Source: Crocodylus rhombifer
Lineage: Eukaryota > Chordata > Crocodylia > Crocodylidae
NCBI GenBank assembly: GCA_038503035.1
Contig: JAVSML010024716.1
Location: 167,144 to 231,143, forward strand
DNA length: 64,000 nt
Direction: 5' to 3'
Positions 11,341-24,400 of this stretch are shown here, piece after piece. Every line of letters begins with the position of its first letter. Position 1 is the stretch's first letter. The notes beneath the pieces were generated by a model that was not told the DNA's origin, did not search any database, and saw only the letters and a list, made by a program, of their open reading frames with translations. The position numbers were made by a program, and so were the translations under genes.

Positions 11341-11740
11341 NNNNNNNNNNNNNNNNNNNNNNNNNNNNNNNNNNNNNNNNNNNNNNNNNNNNNNNNNNNN
11401 NNNNNNNNNNNNNNNNNNNNNNNNNNNNNNNNNNNNNNNNNNNNNNNNNNNNNNNNNNNNNNNNNNNNNNNNNNNNNNNNNNNNNNNNNNNNNNNNNNNN
11501 NNNNNNNNNNNNNNNNNNNNNNNNNNNNNNNNNNNNNNNNNNNNNNNNNNNNNNNNNNNNNNNNNNNNNNNNNNNNNNNNNNNNNNNNNNNNNNNNNNNN
11601 NNNNNNNNNNNNNNNNNNNNNNNNNNNNNNNNNNNNNNNNNNNNNNNNNNNNNNNNNNNNNNNNNNNNNNNNNNNNNNNNNNNNNNNNNNNNNNNNNNNN
11701 NNNNNNNNNNNNNNNNNNNNNNNNNNNNNNNNNNNNNNNN
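11341..11740. other. Assembly gap (400 N)
   Basis: Exactly 400 unknown bases inside the older CR1 copy; translations across it are meaningless. Confidence 1.
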
Positions 11741-13091
11741 GTTCGGGTCCCGTAGCCTCTCCTCATAGGGCCTGCCCTGCTGTCCCCTGATCATGCGAGT
11801 GGCCTCCTCTGGACCCTCTCCATGCTGTCCACGTCCCTCCTGAAGTGTGCCCAGAACTGGACGCAGGACTCCAGCTGTGGCCTGACCAGTGCTGCATAGA
11901 AGGGGAGGATCACCTCCTTGGACCTGCTCAAGATGCATCTGTGGATGCACGACAAGGGGCGGTTGGCCTTCCTGACTGGCTCCCCACACTGCCGGCCCAT
12001 GTTCATCTTGGCATCAATGATGACTCCAAGATCCTTTTCTGCCTCTGCACTGACGAGAAGGGAGTTCCCCAGTCTGTAGGTATGGTGCTGCCTCTTCCTC
12101 CCGAGGTGCAGCACTTTGCACTCATCAGTTGAATCCCATCCTGTTCTCATCTGCCCGCCCCTGTAACCTGTCCAGGTCCGACTTGCAGCCTATTCCTCCC
12201 CTCTGACTTGCCTACTTCTCCCCACATCTTAATGTCCATCTGCAAATTTGAACAGGGTGCTTCTTAGCCCTTTGTTCAACATCTTCATCAGCAACTTAGA
12301 CAGTGCAGGCCTGAGGATCAAGCCCTGGGGGACCCCACTGCCTACATCCCTCCCAGGTTGAATAGGACCTGTCCACTACCACTCTCTGGGTGTGGCCCTC
12401 TAGCCAGCTAGTGACCTATCTGACTAAATCTCTCAAAAAGCTTACCCAGGATTGAGGTAAGACTAACTGGCCTGTAGTTTCCTGGGTCCTCCTTCCTGCC
12501 TTTTTTTTGAAAATAGGAACCACGTTGGCCCTTTTCCAGACCTCTGGCACCACACCAGAGCACCATGAGTGCTTGCAAAGCTGTGCCAGGGGTCCCGCAA
12601 CGACTACTAATTCCCTCAGCGCTCAGGGGTGGAGATTGTCCGGACCAGCTGATTTTAAATGCATCCAGTCCCTCCAGAAGTTCCTTGACTAGATCCTCAC
12701 TGATCCTTGGCCTAGGTGTGCCTCCCCTGGGGCCTGAGGGCTCCCAGAGGTGGGGGGTGACCTGGTCCCTGCTCAGAAAAATGGAGGCAAAGAAATTGTT
12801 AAATAAGTTAGGCTAGCTTTGCTGTCTGGTGCAACAACCAGATTTCCTAGCATGTCCTGCAGAGGCCCCACGTTACTCGGTACCTTCTTTTTACCCCCTA
12901 TGTATTTAAAAAAGAACTTCTTGTTGTCCTTGATCCGGGAAGCTAGTCCCAGTCCCATCTCTGCCTTGGCCTTCCTGACTGCCCTGCTGCAGCCCTGAGC
13001 AACCGCAGTGTAGTCCTCCCTGGGGATGGCCCCTCCCTGCCATTGGGTGTGTGCCTCCCTTTTTGCTAGGAGACGTTCCTGGATGCTTTGG

Positions 13092-13605
13092 AGTACTGCG
13101 TCCAGTTTTGGGCTCCACAATTCAAAAAGGATGTGGAGAAGCTTGAGGGAGTCCAGAGAAGAGCCACACGCATGATCAGAGGTCAGAAAAACAGACCTTA
13201 TGACGACAGGCTGAGAGCCATGGGGCTCTTTAGCCTGGAAAAGCGCAGGCTCAGGGGTGATCTGGTGGCCACCTACAAGTTTATCAGGGTGACCACCAGG
13301 ATCTGGGGGAACATCTGTTCACCAGAGCGCCCCAAGGGATGACGAGGTCGAACGGTCGTAAACTCCTGCGAGACCGTTCCAGGTTGGACATAAGGAAGAA
13401 TTTCTTTACTGTCCGAGCCCCCAAGGTCTGGAACAGCCTGCCGGCGGAGGTGGTTCAAGCACCTCCCATTGAACACTTTCAAGAGCAAATTAGATGCTTA
13501 TCTTGCTGGGATCCTATAAACCCAGCTGATTTCCTGCTCTTTGGGCAGGGGGCTGGGCTCAATGATCTTCCAAGGTCCCTTCCAACCCGAAGATCTATGA
13601 AATCT
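13092..13605 (+). mobile_element. Younger CR1 copy inserted into the older CR1
   Basis: A 514-bp 5'-truncated copy beginning at the [12 protein letters not shown] codons and ending AGATCTATGAAATCT. It is flanked by ATGCTTTGG (13083-13091) and ATGCTTTTGG (13606-13615), the duplicated target within the outer element. Confidence 0.9.
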
Positions 13606-14207
13606 ATGCTTTTGGTGAGCCATGGGGACTTTTGTGCCCTCTTGCCCCCTTTGATCCGCATTGGGACTACCTCTCTTTGGGCTTGGAGGATGGTCTCCTT
13701 AAGGAACAACCATTCTTCTTGGACACCTGACTCCCCTCCCTTCTGGGACCTCAGTGCCTCCCCAACTATTCTCCTTACCTCACTTAAATTCCTTCTAGGA
13801 TCAGCAGGATTTGAGTCCTGTGAGCTGGTCCAACATCTTTTACTAGAAGTGTGTGTCTGACTTCAGAAGGAAGCAGTTGGGGTGTTGTCTGGTTGCAGTT
13901 TAGATGTGCTGTGTAGTATGAGGTGGCAGACACTTAGCTTGTTGGTTTTTGTCAGGGTTTTTTTGCAATTTGAAGGTGGAGTCTTAATCCACCAGCTTTG
14001 CCCTCTGGCCTAGAGGGCTTCTCCCTGCTAATCTCACAAGATCTGGCAGAGAACAATGCAAACATGAGACTGGCGTGTGCCCAACAGGAGCTGAAATGTG
14101 ACTTGTGTTAATATAAAACCTGCAACCTGGAGACTTTTTCAGCTTTGTGCCTGCCAGAAGACGCAGCAGGCTGAGACTCGCACCCACCAGTGTGGTGACA
14201 AAAGCTA

Positions 14208-14260
14208 TTTATTCACGTCCTCAAACACTGCAAGTGAGCTGCTGATTCCATTTCTTTATT
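14208..14260 (-). terminator. EPS8L3 polyadenylation signals (two AATAAA)
   Basis: On the minus strand AATAAA occurs at 14255-14260 and again at 14208-14213, followed by T/GT-rich sequence. These are the first minus-strand AATAAA motifs after the EPS8L3 stop, implying a 3' UTR of about 1.25 kb. Confidence 0.5.
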
Positions 14261-15483
14261 GCTTGTAGAGTCAACAACTTGACACTATAAAACATCCAGG
14301 TACAAAGTCTCTGCAACATTTTGTTTTATCCAGTTAGGCAATACCTCAGCCTTGGGTGACTAGAGTAAAAGCACCTGTGAGAACTGGGTATCTTTTCAGG
14401 GTTATTTTATCTCTGCAGGTGTAAGCCTGTCCTAGCATAGGGGAGAGACTTTGGACTTTGTTTTCTTGCTACTGAGGCTTTCTGTCCTACACAACTTTCA
14501 CTATTGCACATCAGATCTCTGAATTTTTATAGGAGCCTTTCACCCTTGGGGACTCAGGCAGGAGAAAGGACAAACTAGACCTGACAACTGGATTTCAACA
14601 TGTTTTTAAGTAGGTTGCATCTGCTTTTCCCTTTTGCACTCAGTATTAAGATAAGGACCTCCCCCACTTTCTCGCCAAGGGGATGCTTCTTTCCTAAAGG
14701 AGGATTTGGTGGGGGTGGGCCATGCTCTCTGGTAAATAAGTGGGGATTTAATTTCTGGTAGTGGTAGGAAAGTGCTATGACTTATCACTGTGGTGGGGCC
14801 TACAGCAGCTTGCAAGAGCCACAGCTCAGCTCTGTACACTAAAGCACCATGTTGGTGCTGTGCCGTCATGCAGCCAGCCTTCAAGCAGGGTGCTGTCAGC
14901 TCCTTTTAGGGGTGATGCACAATATTCGCACTATTTCAGTGTGCAAGCATCTACACAACTCACAAGGTAAGCCCAGAGATTTCAAATAGGAATGTATAGT
15001 GTTGAAAGCATTCTGACCTGCTGTGCTGTTTCTGGTTTTCTTTGCCACAGATTAACTGCTTTACTATTTCCCCTACCCCACAGTTGACAAGTGAGTGAAA
15101 ACTAAAAGCTGGTGTTTTCTGTTTGGGGGGGAGGGGGGGGTCTTAAAGGTTGAGAACCATTCGCTTATATGCTGGGGCAATGGGGCAGAACTTCTCTCTA
15201 GTTCTGGTATCTTAATAACGAGGGGAGATGACATGTCAGCAGCAGTCTCTGGCCTTAATGGAGGCCAAGGAGTGTCCTACACAGAATAAATAGCCTGACA
15301 AAGATGAATCTCTAGCAATCACAAGCCTAACCTGCATGCAGGGGGAGGAGAAGCTTATGTATAGAGTCCAAGGTGAGCAATAAAGTTGCTGATCTAGGCG
15401 AGATCTGCTATTGAGATGTCCCTTCTGGTCCTTGCAAGCCCCTTGACCTGTTGCAGCTGGCAGTGAGTGGCATAGGGAGCGTG

Positions 15484-18400
15484 CTACTCATGAGGGTTCA
15501 TCTGCAACAAGAGGGAGAAAAGAAGAGGTTATCAGAAGGCCCAGTGCAAAACCTCTGCTAAGGCCTAAGAGTAAAAGATGTGGATGTGTGCCCACCCTTG
15601 GGATCAGTGCAAGTAGGCTAGCACCAGTAATTCCCTGGTGGTTGCTGTGCCATCACTGCCAGTAGAACTGTGGGACTTTGGACATCAACCTGTGTTCAAG
15701 TATTGGAAACCACTTTTTTTTGTGCACTTGAAACCTTGTCTACCTGAATGTTTACAGCTTTACAGACTTGGCTTTTCCTTTCTTCCCACCTTGTGTTTTG
15801 CCACAGCAATGAGAAAAGGACATGGAATAGACTGGGGGTTGGACTGGATAACCTTCTGAGGTCCCTTCCAACCCTAGGGGTTCATGGATGGACTAGGGGC
15901 TTCTTATTTCCCTCTTTAACAAACTTAAAAAAAAAAATCAGGTTTTAGTTAGTTAAGGTGAGCACCTTGTGGTCTCCACTGGCTTTTACCTGGAAACTGA
16001 GGGGGTCAGAGCACAGCCCTGCATATCTGCAGAAAAAAGCATGCTAAGGCTCAGGGGGAGAGTGGCACCCAGGTCCTCAAAGCTGTTAGGCCCCTGAGTC
16101 AATGTCCCTGAGGATCTAGGTCTGCGTACCTTGTGCAAGACCAGGAGGCCTGCTGGAGTACAGGATTGAGTGCATGTCTCCCAGGTCCTAAACCATTGCC
16201 CTAAACAGCTGAGGTCATGCAAAACTCATTTATTAACATACTGTGCATACATCTCTCCCTCTTCCTATCAGTCCTGGGCTGTAAGGTCCTTTCATCCTTC
16301 AAAGCAGGTATTGTTAACAGCTGTTGTCTGGCAAGGGCCCATTAGCAGGAATTATGATCTCTGCCCTGCTACTGCTTCACGCTCTGATCCTGGGCAAAGC
16401 ATTTCTGGGGCAAGTGCTCTGACATGGGTCCAAGTCTTCAGGAAGCACAGGGGATCCCCTATGTCCACAGATATTGAGCAGCCTTTGGAAATGGAGCCTC
16501 ACGTGTTGACTTGGACCCCCAACCAGAAGTACCCAAAATAAGGTATCTCTTGCAGGCTGTGGCCTTCCTGTTGGCTCAGCCTGGCATCTCTCTTGCCTGT
16601 CCTATGGGCCAGTCTACCTGGGCATTCACAGAGCCCCTCTGCACCCTGAGCAGGGTACTGTTAGCTGGGGGCCTGTGTCCTGCCTTTACTGGAAAGTTTG
16701 CAGGGAAAACTCACCCCCAGGGAGGTTTTAACTGCTGAGAGCCTGAAGACAATGCGTCTCCAATCTTCTGGGCAGATGACTTTCAGTTCGTCCTGGCTCA
16801 TCGCTAGCAGCTGGCGCCCTGTCAGCACACCCAGGGCCTTCACCGTGCTGTGGCAGAGAGCAAGGGAAGGGTTAGTAGGCCCCCACAGGAGGGGAAGAAG
16901 AGGGGAACAGACAGTATGGGGAAGGATGCTGTCTTCCTCAGCCCCAGCTATCAGTGATACCCCTGAAAGAAGAGTACGGCCTGAGGTGTGAGGCCTCTCT
17001 GTTCTCACAACAAAAATGTGTGCAGGCCTGCCTGCCCCTGGGAAAATGCAGATGGACAAACAACATATATGAGAGAGTGGGAACAGCTGCGGCCTGTGAT
17101 CCAGCACTGTTACAGGCCAGAAACCATGCTCAGCTCAGCTTGAGGGACACTGGCAATATTTGGGCTTGGGATGAGCAGCTGTGCTTCAGGGAGGTAAGGG
17201 CGAGGATTGCTGTTTGTCCTATGCTGCAGGTGGGGATGGGGGGCGGGGGGGGCTGTATTTTGCTCCCGGGACTGACTAGCTTCCCTGGCTGCAAACTCCC
17301 TGTGCCAATGGCTCTTTGCTCAGGTGGGGAAAGATGGGGATATTCTTTTGGCAAAAACAGGTTCAGGAGGATTGCAGCATCTCCCATGCTCAATTTTCCT
17401 GCCGGGGTGGGGCTGGGAGTGAGGGGGGTATAGAAGGGATACTGGAAAAGGGAGCAAAACTATTTTGAAAAAGCCCAAAGAATCCCAGCTCTTGCAACTG
17501 CCAAAACCATGTCTCATTTGTCAATTGAAATGACTTTGTTTCCGAGTTCCTTTCAGTGTTACTGCAGTTCACTGAAGCAGTGGGAAGTGAAACTAAGCTT
17601 GGCTTCAGCCTGGAGCGGCAGTTTGCATTTCTCTATTTTCACTGCTGTGCCTGTTCTCAGTTGTCAGTGCCACCGTTGAACTGGAACGTCGGCTCCTTAC
17701 ATGGGCCCTGCTCCAGGCCTGACCCCTTGACGCACGTGACGGGGAAGCTGCCTGCAGAGCTGGTGCGTTTGCTGAACTGGGGCTCCAGGAGTTAGTAGGC
17801 ATGAGGTGAACTGGCAGCTTCAGGATTGATGCTGGTGTGGGACCAGGGATAGAGCTGGGGGGGAGCTTGTTGCACCAGACACGGATTGTCCCTTGCTAGG
17901 GGATAGGACAAAAATGGCTTGTGGCTTTCAGCTTTCACCATACACTTGCAAAGGCCTCTTGAGCCCAATCTCTCTTTCCTTTTCAGGGTCCCTCTGTTTC
18001 TCCCTCCCCAGCAGGACCTTAACAAAGAGGTTCTAGTGCTTAGGGATAGAGCCCACTTACATCCTGGAGAAGCCCTTGTCCTTCAGCCACTCGGTCACCT
18101 CTGCTGCTGTGGAGTTCAGCCTCAGGCTGGGGGGCTCTTGTGGACCCTGGATCCAAAAGAGAGGAAGGCATGGAGAGTCATGGTAAACACTGGTGCAAGC
18201 TAAACCACTGTCTCTGGGCAAAGGCAGATGCTACCCTCTGCTGTGCCCCTCACAGTGGCTGCCAGTATAACAGCTCTTTCTGTGTTAGTGGTCCCAGGAC
18301 AAGATCCTCTATGCCAAGTCTGGTGTGGGCTGGGCAAAGGATGCACATGCTTGGCTGATAGGGAGGTTGTTTCCAAGCCTTCATCTCCCCTGTCGAAGCT

Positions 18401-21400
18401 CAAGCGCGAGGGCCTGGCTCTGGCACTGCAGCGCAGTTCAGTGCTGTGCTGGAGCAAGAAGGTCCCACCTGATTCATGCCATTCTCTCCCGGTGGTTCCT
18501 GATCTGCAGGAGCCAGGATGTTACTGGGGATGTAGCCTCTCTCGCCCATGCTGTTTTGAACGAACCACCACTTCTTCCGCTGGTCCAGCACCTGAGCCAA
18601 GGGACATGGGGCAGTCAAAAATCGGCCTGCATGAGCCCTGGCAGCAAGTGGGTGAAAGCTACTGTGTCCTGTTAACAGAGACCAGGGATCGTGCTCCTGC
18701 GAGCATGGTCACTGCATCTGACCCCCTTCCCCTGCCCAGAACAGAGACCTTCATTTAGTGCAAGGCCTAGCACATAATGCAGTAGCCTGTGGGGTCCTCG
18801 CGTCCAGCCAACCTTGCCTGTGATTGCAGCCATAGGATGGGAGTGTCACTTCCTTCCTACTCTGCCTGGGCATCAGCGTGCTATTCTTGTGAGACCCAAA
18901 TATGCGTCACTAGTGAACAGGTGCTGCTGCGTGTCCTATCAGTAGGGTGACCATATGTCCTGTTTTAGCTAGGACAGTCCCAGATTCAGAAGCTGGTCCT
19001 GGCTGGCTGTCAGAATTTATAAAGGGTGTCTCAGAAACACAGGGGCACGAGGCGCAGTCTGGCAGGTGTGAGGTGGCAGTGCCCTGGATTTCTGTATGGT
19101 CAGCCTACCTGCCTGATTAAAATCCAGCTCCACTCCTGGACCCTGTGCCCATGGGCAAGAGCAAATCCTTTGCTGGCAGTACTTGTTCTGTTCATGTGCA
19201 TGCCTATTACTTCTTGATAGGCAGCAATCTCAGGTCATTAGTCCAAGTGTCATGGTGCTTTTGACAGCCTGCCCATTTTGTGGTCTCCATTTGCTTTGAC
19301 ATACTAGCTGCCACCTTGCCTCCCTGACTATAAGGAGCACGGTGAAGGTGCACGGTGCCTTGCAGAGCGAGCACAGGGACAGGCCCATCCCCAGGCACCT
19401 GTGCTTCAGCTGTCGAGGTTTTGGCTGTGACAGTTTCTTGGTGCCTTACCTCCAGCATGTCTCCCTTCCTCACTGACAGCTCCTTGTGGTTCCTGGCCTC
19501 GAATTCGTACATGGCTTGCATGAGCACAGGTCTGGAAGGAGACCACAGCTGGAGTTAGTCACAGAACTGATCCATGGCTGCCTCTGGCTCCCTAGATCCC
19601 TAGTGAACCAGCTAGGAGAGCCACCAGCTCCAAATCTGTGTGGATTGGGAATGCTGCTCATTTCAAAGGAGTCCCTCTAGGTTTGCACGCATCTGTCCTG
19701 CTGTTGATGCCCCCAGAGGGTTTTATTCACATGCACCTTTGGGTGCTGAGTACCTCAATTCTCCTGTGCCCCTGTGGGGATGGAGGGGGTGCTCCCAGCA
19801 CAGTAGGTGCTTGCCAGGTGCAGTGCTGGTTACTCCTGGGAGAACAGTTGATTGCTACCCTGAAAGGCTTATGGGGGAAGTGCACACACCTGGGGCTGCC
19901 CAGAGCAGTGCCACAGACACAGAGGGGAGCAGCAGGCTGGCATGCACCCCTGGGCCACAGTGCGGCCAGGAAAGGTGACCCACTCTTAGTGTGCATGGGA
20001 GTTGAACAGCTTTATTGTTCATCATTGAGGCAATTCTCCTCCTGTGTCCAGCAGGTCAGACCTTGCCAAGAAGCTCCTCCTCATCTCACACACACTCTTT
20101 CCCCTCTCCTGCTTTGACACAGCATGTCCTGCTGGGCCCCAGGGCAGATGGAGGCCCCTGCCTTCATTGCCTTTCCTGTGCTGCAGCAGGCTGGGCCCTG
20201 CATGTCCAACCATAGAGGCTCTGTACAGGTTGCCCCTGTCCCTGGAGGCATATTGCTTTCTGCCCTGCAGCAGATACTCCAGCCCATGTGCACCGGTGTA
20301 CATGCGTAGTGCATGCAGATGAACAGTTGGAGGAAAGGGGATCTAGGGAACCAGGGCTGTGTCCCAGTATATTCCCAGTGGTCCCAGTATATTCCACGCC
20401 ACGTGTTCTCTGCCCTTCTCCATCCAGGGCCCTGCCCTGCTTCTGTTCATTCATGCGTGCTGATGTTCACAGGATTCACATCCCCACAGGGCACAGAAAA
20501 TCCCTTTATCAGGTTACTAGCAGTACCACTGTGGGGACAGGCACATGTACCTGATTGAGTAGTAGCCCTGGCTGTCTTCAGACTGTTGCAAGGAGAGAGA
20601 ACACACATGCTTTAGTTGCATACAAGGATACATCTGGAAAACTGCTTGTGCAGTGAAAGTGCTTCCCAGCATCACTGATGTCACATGCAGACACCACACA
20701 GCAGGTATGAGCCCAGTGTCTTCTGCTGGGGAAGTACAAGCCTGCAGCTCTGAGCTACAGAAGAGTCTTGCCTAGCGGTTAGATGGGGGCAGTAGTATTC
20801 AGGCATGCAGCACAGTACAGTGCAGCAGGCATTGGGAAGCAAGTGCATTGTATATATTCAAACACATCCTTGGGGAGCGCAGCCCTTTCCCAGAGACTCG
20901 GCACATGTCTATACCACTTCCATGGTCCTCCCGAGTTTGCTGCCAGGAAAGAGGGCCCCTCGCTCACTCCTGCTGTCAGCATTGGACCCAAAAACAAGGC
21001 AGGGAAGCCCTCGCTCCCAAGCATGGTGGAGACGGAGCGCTTAAGAGTCAGGCGGTTGGGGGATGCCTGCAGGGTGGCAATGCTGCCTCCTTTCTGGACC
21101 ATAGGGGTGCTCGAGCTCTGTGCAGACATACCTTCCCTGGTAGGTCACAGCCTGCCATCGGCCTACTGCTTGTGCTGGAGAGAAGCAGAGGGGCAACAGC
21201 AGGGCATCCGAGACAGAGGAAGGAATTGAGCCAGCAAACTCACCTGCTCCGTGGGGGTGGGGGTGGGGGTGGGGTGGGGGTTCTCCCGGGCTGGCAAGGG
21301 AGGCACCCAGTCATCTGAGAAGGTGGGGAAGTAGGTAGGCACGGACTGTCCATTGGGGTACTCTGCCCTGTTGGGGGAAGAAGAAAGCAGATGCCACCTT

Positions 21401-24400
21401 CCTTCAAATATTCATCCCAAATGGAGACGCAGTGAGCAGGAGCCAGGCTCGCTGAGCACAGCACACAGGGTCTCCCCAAAGAGCAGGGAGACCCATGGTC
21501 AAGTCAAGTCCAGCAAAAGTATCTTGGGACAAAGGCAAGTTCTAGCTCTGCTGTCCAAGTGGGCCTGGGGAGCTCAGCCAATAAAGTAACAGGTGGTCTC
21601 CGTTTCTCCTTGGAGGGTTTGGGTTCAAACCCAGCTCTAGCTGGCACCCTTGAGCTGGGTGGCATTTACCAGAATGCCCTCACCAGCCGATTCTCCTGCA
21701 GCAGGATACTGAGCAGAAGTGGGCTGTTTGTCTCAAAAGAAGCATGGAAGAACAACAAAGCAGTTGAATTGGGGCAGAATATGTTTCCCACTATCCTTTG
21801 CTACATGGGATGTTTGTGTGTTTTGCTTCAAAATGACATCCCAGTTGGGTTTGCTGTGGTTTCATATTCTAGAATATGCAGCAATACCAGTCAGAAGTGG
21901 AGGAAAGCTTTTTGACTGCATGGACATGGGCCCCAAACAGCCTTTGATGGAACTGGAGTTTCAGGGAGCTGGACAATGCTTTGAATCAGAATGGAAGAAG
22001 TCTGAACTGGCAGCGTGCACCCTGCGGTGGAAACACCCATCCCCACAGCGCTGGTAGAAACACGTTCTGCCTCGCGTCCGGTGTTCGCTTGGAATAAGCC
22101 GATGGCCCCAGGGTCAGTGCCCTTGTCACAGAAGCTGTCCCTCCTGCCTTGTTGGCAGCCACACTGGACAGCCCAAGGAGCGAATGGGAAATGGATGCCA
22201 AATACCTATCTCGGCCACAGCCAAGGAAGTTCACAGGGTGGGGAGCTCGCTTTGCTATTGCCTGTGGACTTCAACGTTAAAAATCGCCTTTGCGTTGGAG
22301 GAGGCTGCCAAGGATTGGAGTGGGAGTTACAGCTCTATCCTTGCTCACAGCCCTACCAGGGAAAGCAACACCCATGGGACACAGGTTTCATCTGGCTGCT
22401 CCTCTCCCTGCCTGCCACCCCAGCGTGTCCCACTGTTTGGCAAAGCTGAGCCCTTGATCACCAAGCTCTGGGCCCCCCCCACCTCGTCAGGGTCCAAGCC
22501 TTTCCAAGCGTCTTCCAGGTGGCACGATCCTCTCCCTCCAAACTCTCTTCCAGCAGGTCAATGGCTTCCTTGGTCAGCAGAGGCGAGATAGTGGAGGACG
22601 CCAGGTCAGACCAGGGGCAACTGGATATAGTCTGTATGTGGAGAAGACAGGGAGGAAAAAGTTGGTTCAGCTCAGTATCACCTGCTGCTGCTGCTGCTCT
22701 CTTCTCCTGCACGATTATATTGTTCACTGAAGGAGCTACTGGTCCCCTGGGCTGGGTCTTGGGTGCTTTGTCCCATTCTGTGATGAGGGTATAGGATGCA
22801 GCATGTGTTAATGATGGGCCTTTGCAGGACCAAGGAGACAAGCCTAGGGGACAGCAGGGTCCTGCCTTTGGGTGGTTTTGTACCGGGGCAGTGCTGCTAG
22901 TCTTTCTGTGCCAGTCTGGGGGGACTTGACCCTTGGGATCAGACGCTTTTCGTTGCATTCAGCAAGCTGGACGCAGCTCCTTTGAAGCCCATGAGCTTGG
23001 CACCAGTCACAGGCCTGCCCTGCTCTCAGCTCCCCACAGAGAACAGCCTATACTAGGCATGCTGCTGCTAGGAGGAGACCAAAGCATGTCCCCCGTGTTC
23101 TTCAGCCTGCCCACGGCTCCGAGACCCTCACAAACTTCCACCTCCCAGAAAAGCGCCCTGCTGACGAGAAGCTCCCCACACTCACAGAGGACAGGATGGA
23201 GAAGAGGAGCCGGAGCAGTTCCGGGGCATTCGGGTCCTGCAAAATTAGCTTCAGCTTCCCCTGGATATGGAGAAAAATTGAAAAGCAAGGGCAGTACTTA
23301 GTGGTGGTCTTGGCCCTCCCCTCCCTGCACAGCATAGCTCGGCTCCTGCGGAGGCTAGTGCATGAAGCAGAGATGGTGCAAACTTCCCTGCTGCTGGGGC
23401 TCTGCAACAAGCATGCCCAGCCTGCCAGGGCACGGTGCCATTGGTCTCAGATCCCTGCAGAGGACCCTGCTTGCTCCATAGAAGGGAGGGTCTAGCCCTG
23501 AGCTGGCAGAAGCCCCAGGGCACTGTCATGGCTTGGGCACCCCCTGCCTGCATGAAGGGCCAGACAAGGGCACATAAAGTGGGCTCCAGCACTAGCAAAT
23601 GGAGCTCATGGGGATGGTAGTGCAAGATCAGGCCTTGCTGGTCCATCAGCCCTCCTGCTGCCTGCAGCAGAGGAGAGCATAGTGCTGTTTGCCTGCTAAC
23701 TGCTGCCAGAAATGTCTCCCTAATTTCTGTGCTGGGCCCCGGCAGTGGTCTGGGTCCCATGGCACTGCCAGGAAGCTGTGGTTTTGTCATGCTGAACCTG
23801 CCTTGTTTCGCTCACTAAGCAGATCCCCTGGAGCGCCTGCACCCCTGGACTGGGACACATGGGACTGACTGGGCATGTAGGAACCCTCCTAGAGGCCTTT
23901 ATACTGCACTCCTCTCCATGTGGCCCCCGTTGGACTGGTGCCCTCTGCTAACTGGGTCAGGCTGTGCCAGGGCTGTGTCTGTGGACACACAATGGGCTCT
24001 GTGTCCTGCTGCCCGGGGGGCTCTATGCTAGGGGCTGGAGCAGTGGAGGAGGGCTCCTGGCCTGCCTGCCCAGCCAGACCTACCAGGAGGTTGCAGGCAT
24101 ATTTGATCTTCCGGAAGCAGGCCTGGTACTCGAGCTCCGGGAGCAGCACTGCAGGGACAGAGAGAGGATGGACTGGATGGAGCCCTCTGCCTCGGTGCTG
24201 GGCTCTGGTACCCCCGGCCCCAGTGCTGCAGTGCACAGACCGACAGGCATGGACACGGTTTGGCCTCCCCACCCTACCAGCTCCTCCAGTGCATAGCTCG
24301 TTTCTAAGAGATGGAGCCCGTCTGTCTGCCCACGCATCCCCTGCCTCCTTGGTGCCTCGGCCCAGATCTCCGAGGCTGCCACTCTCCCTCCCCTCCTCCT

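Larger units (their letters stand above)
11085..13850 (-). mobile_element. Older CR1 LINE copy, interrupted by a younger CR1 and an assembly gap
   Basis: The minus strand encodes, from high to low coordinates, the endonuclease-RT linker (GVQEEWLFLKETILQ at about 13700-13730), then after an interruption [33 protein letters not shown], and near 12000 DECKVLHLGRK and ALVRPQLESCVQFWA, ending in a 3' tail near 11085. It is split by the insertion at 13092-13605 and contains the N run. Frames are broken. Confidence 0.88.

Noticed and set aside
11301..11989. ORFs of 140-220 codons across 11.3-12.0 kb
   Set aside because: They run through the 400-N gap; the readable ends are CR1 sequence.
18945..19025. 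AGTAGGGTGACCATATGTCC block as a transposon end
   Set aside because: Looks like a known type of dispersed repeat head, but no inverted partner or target duplication was found.
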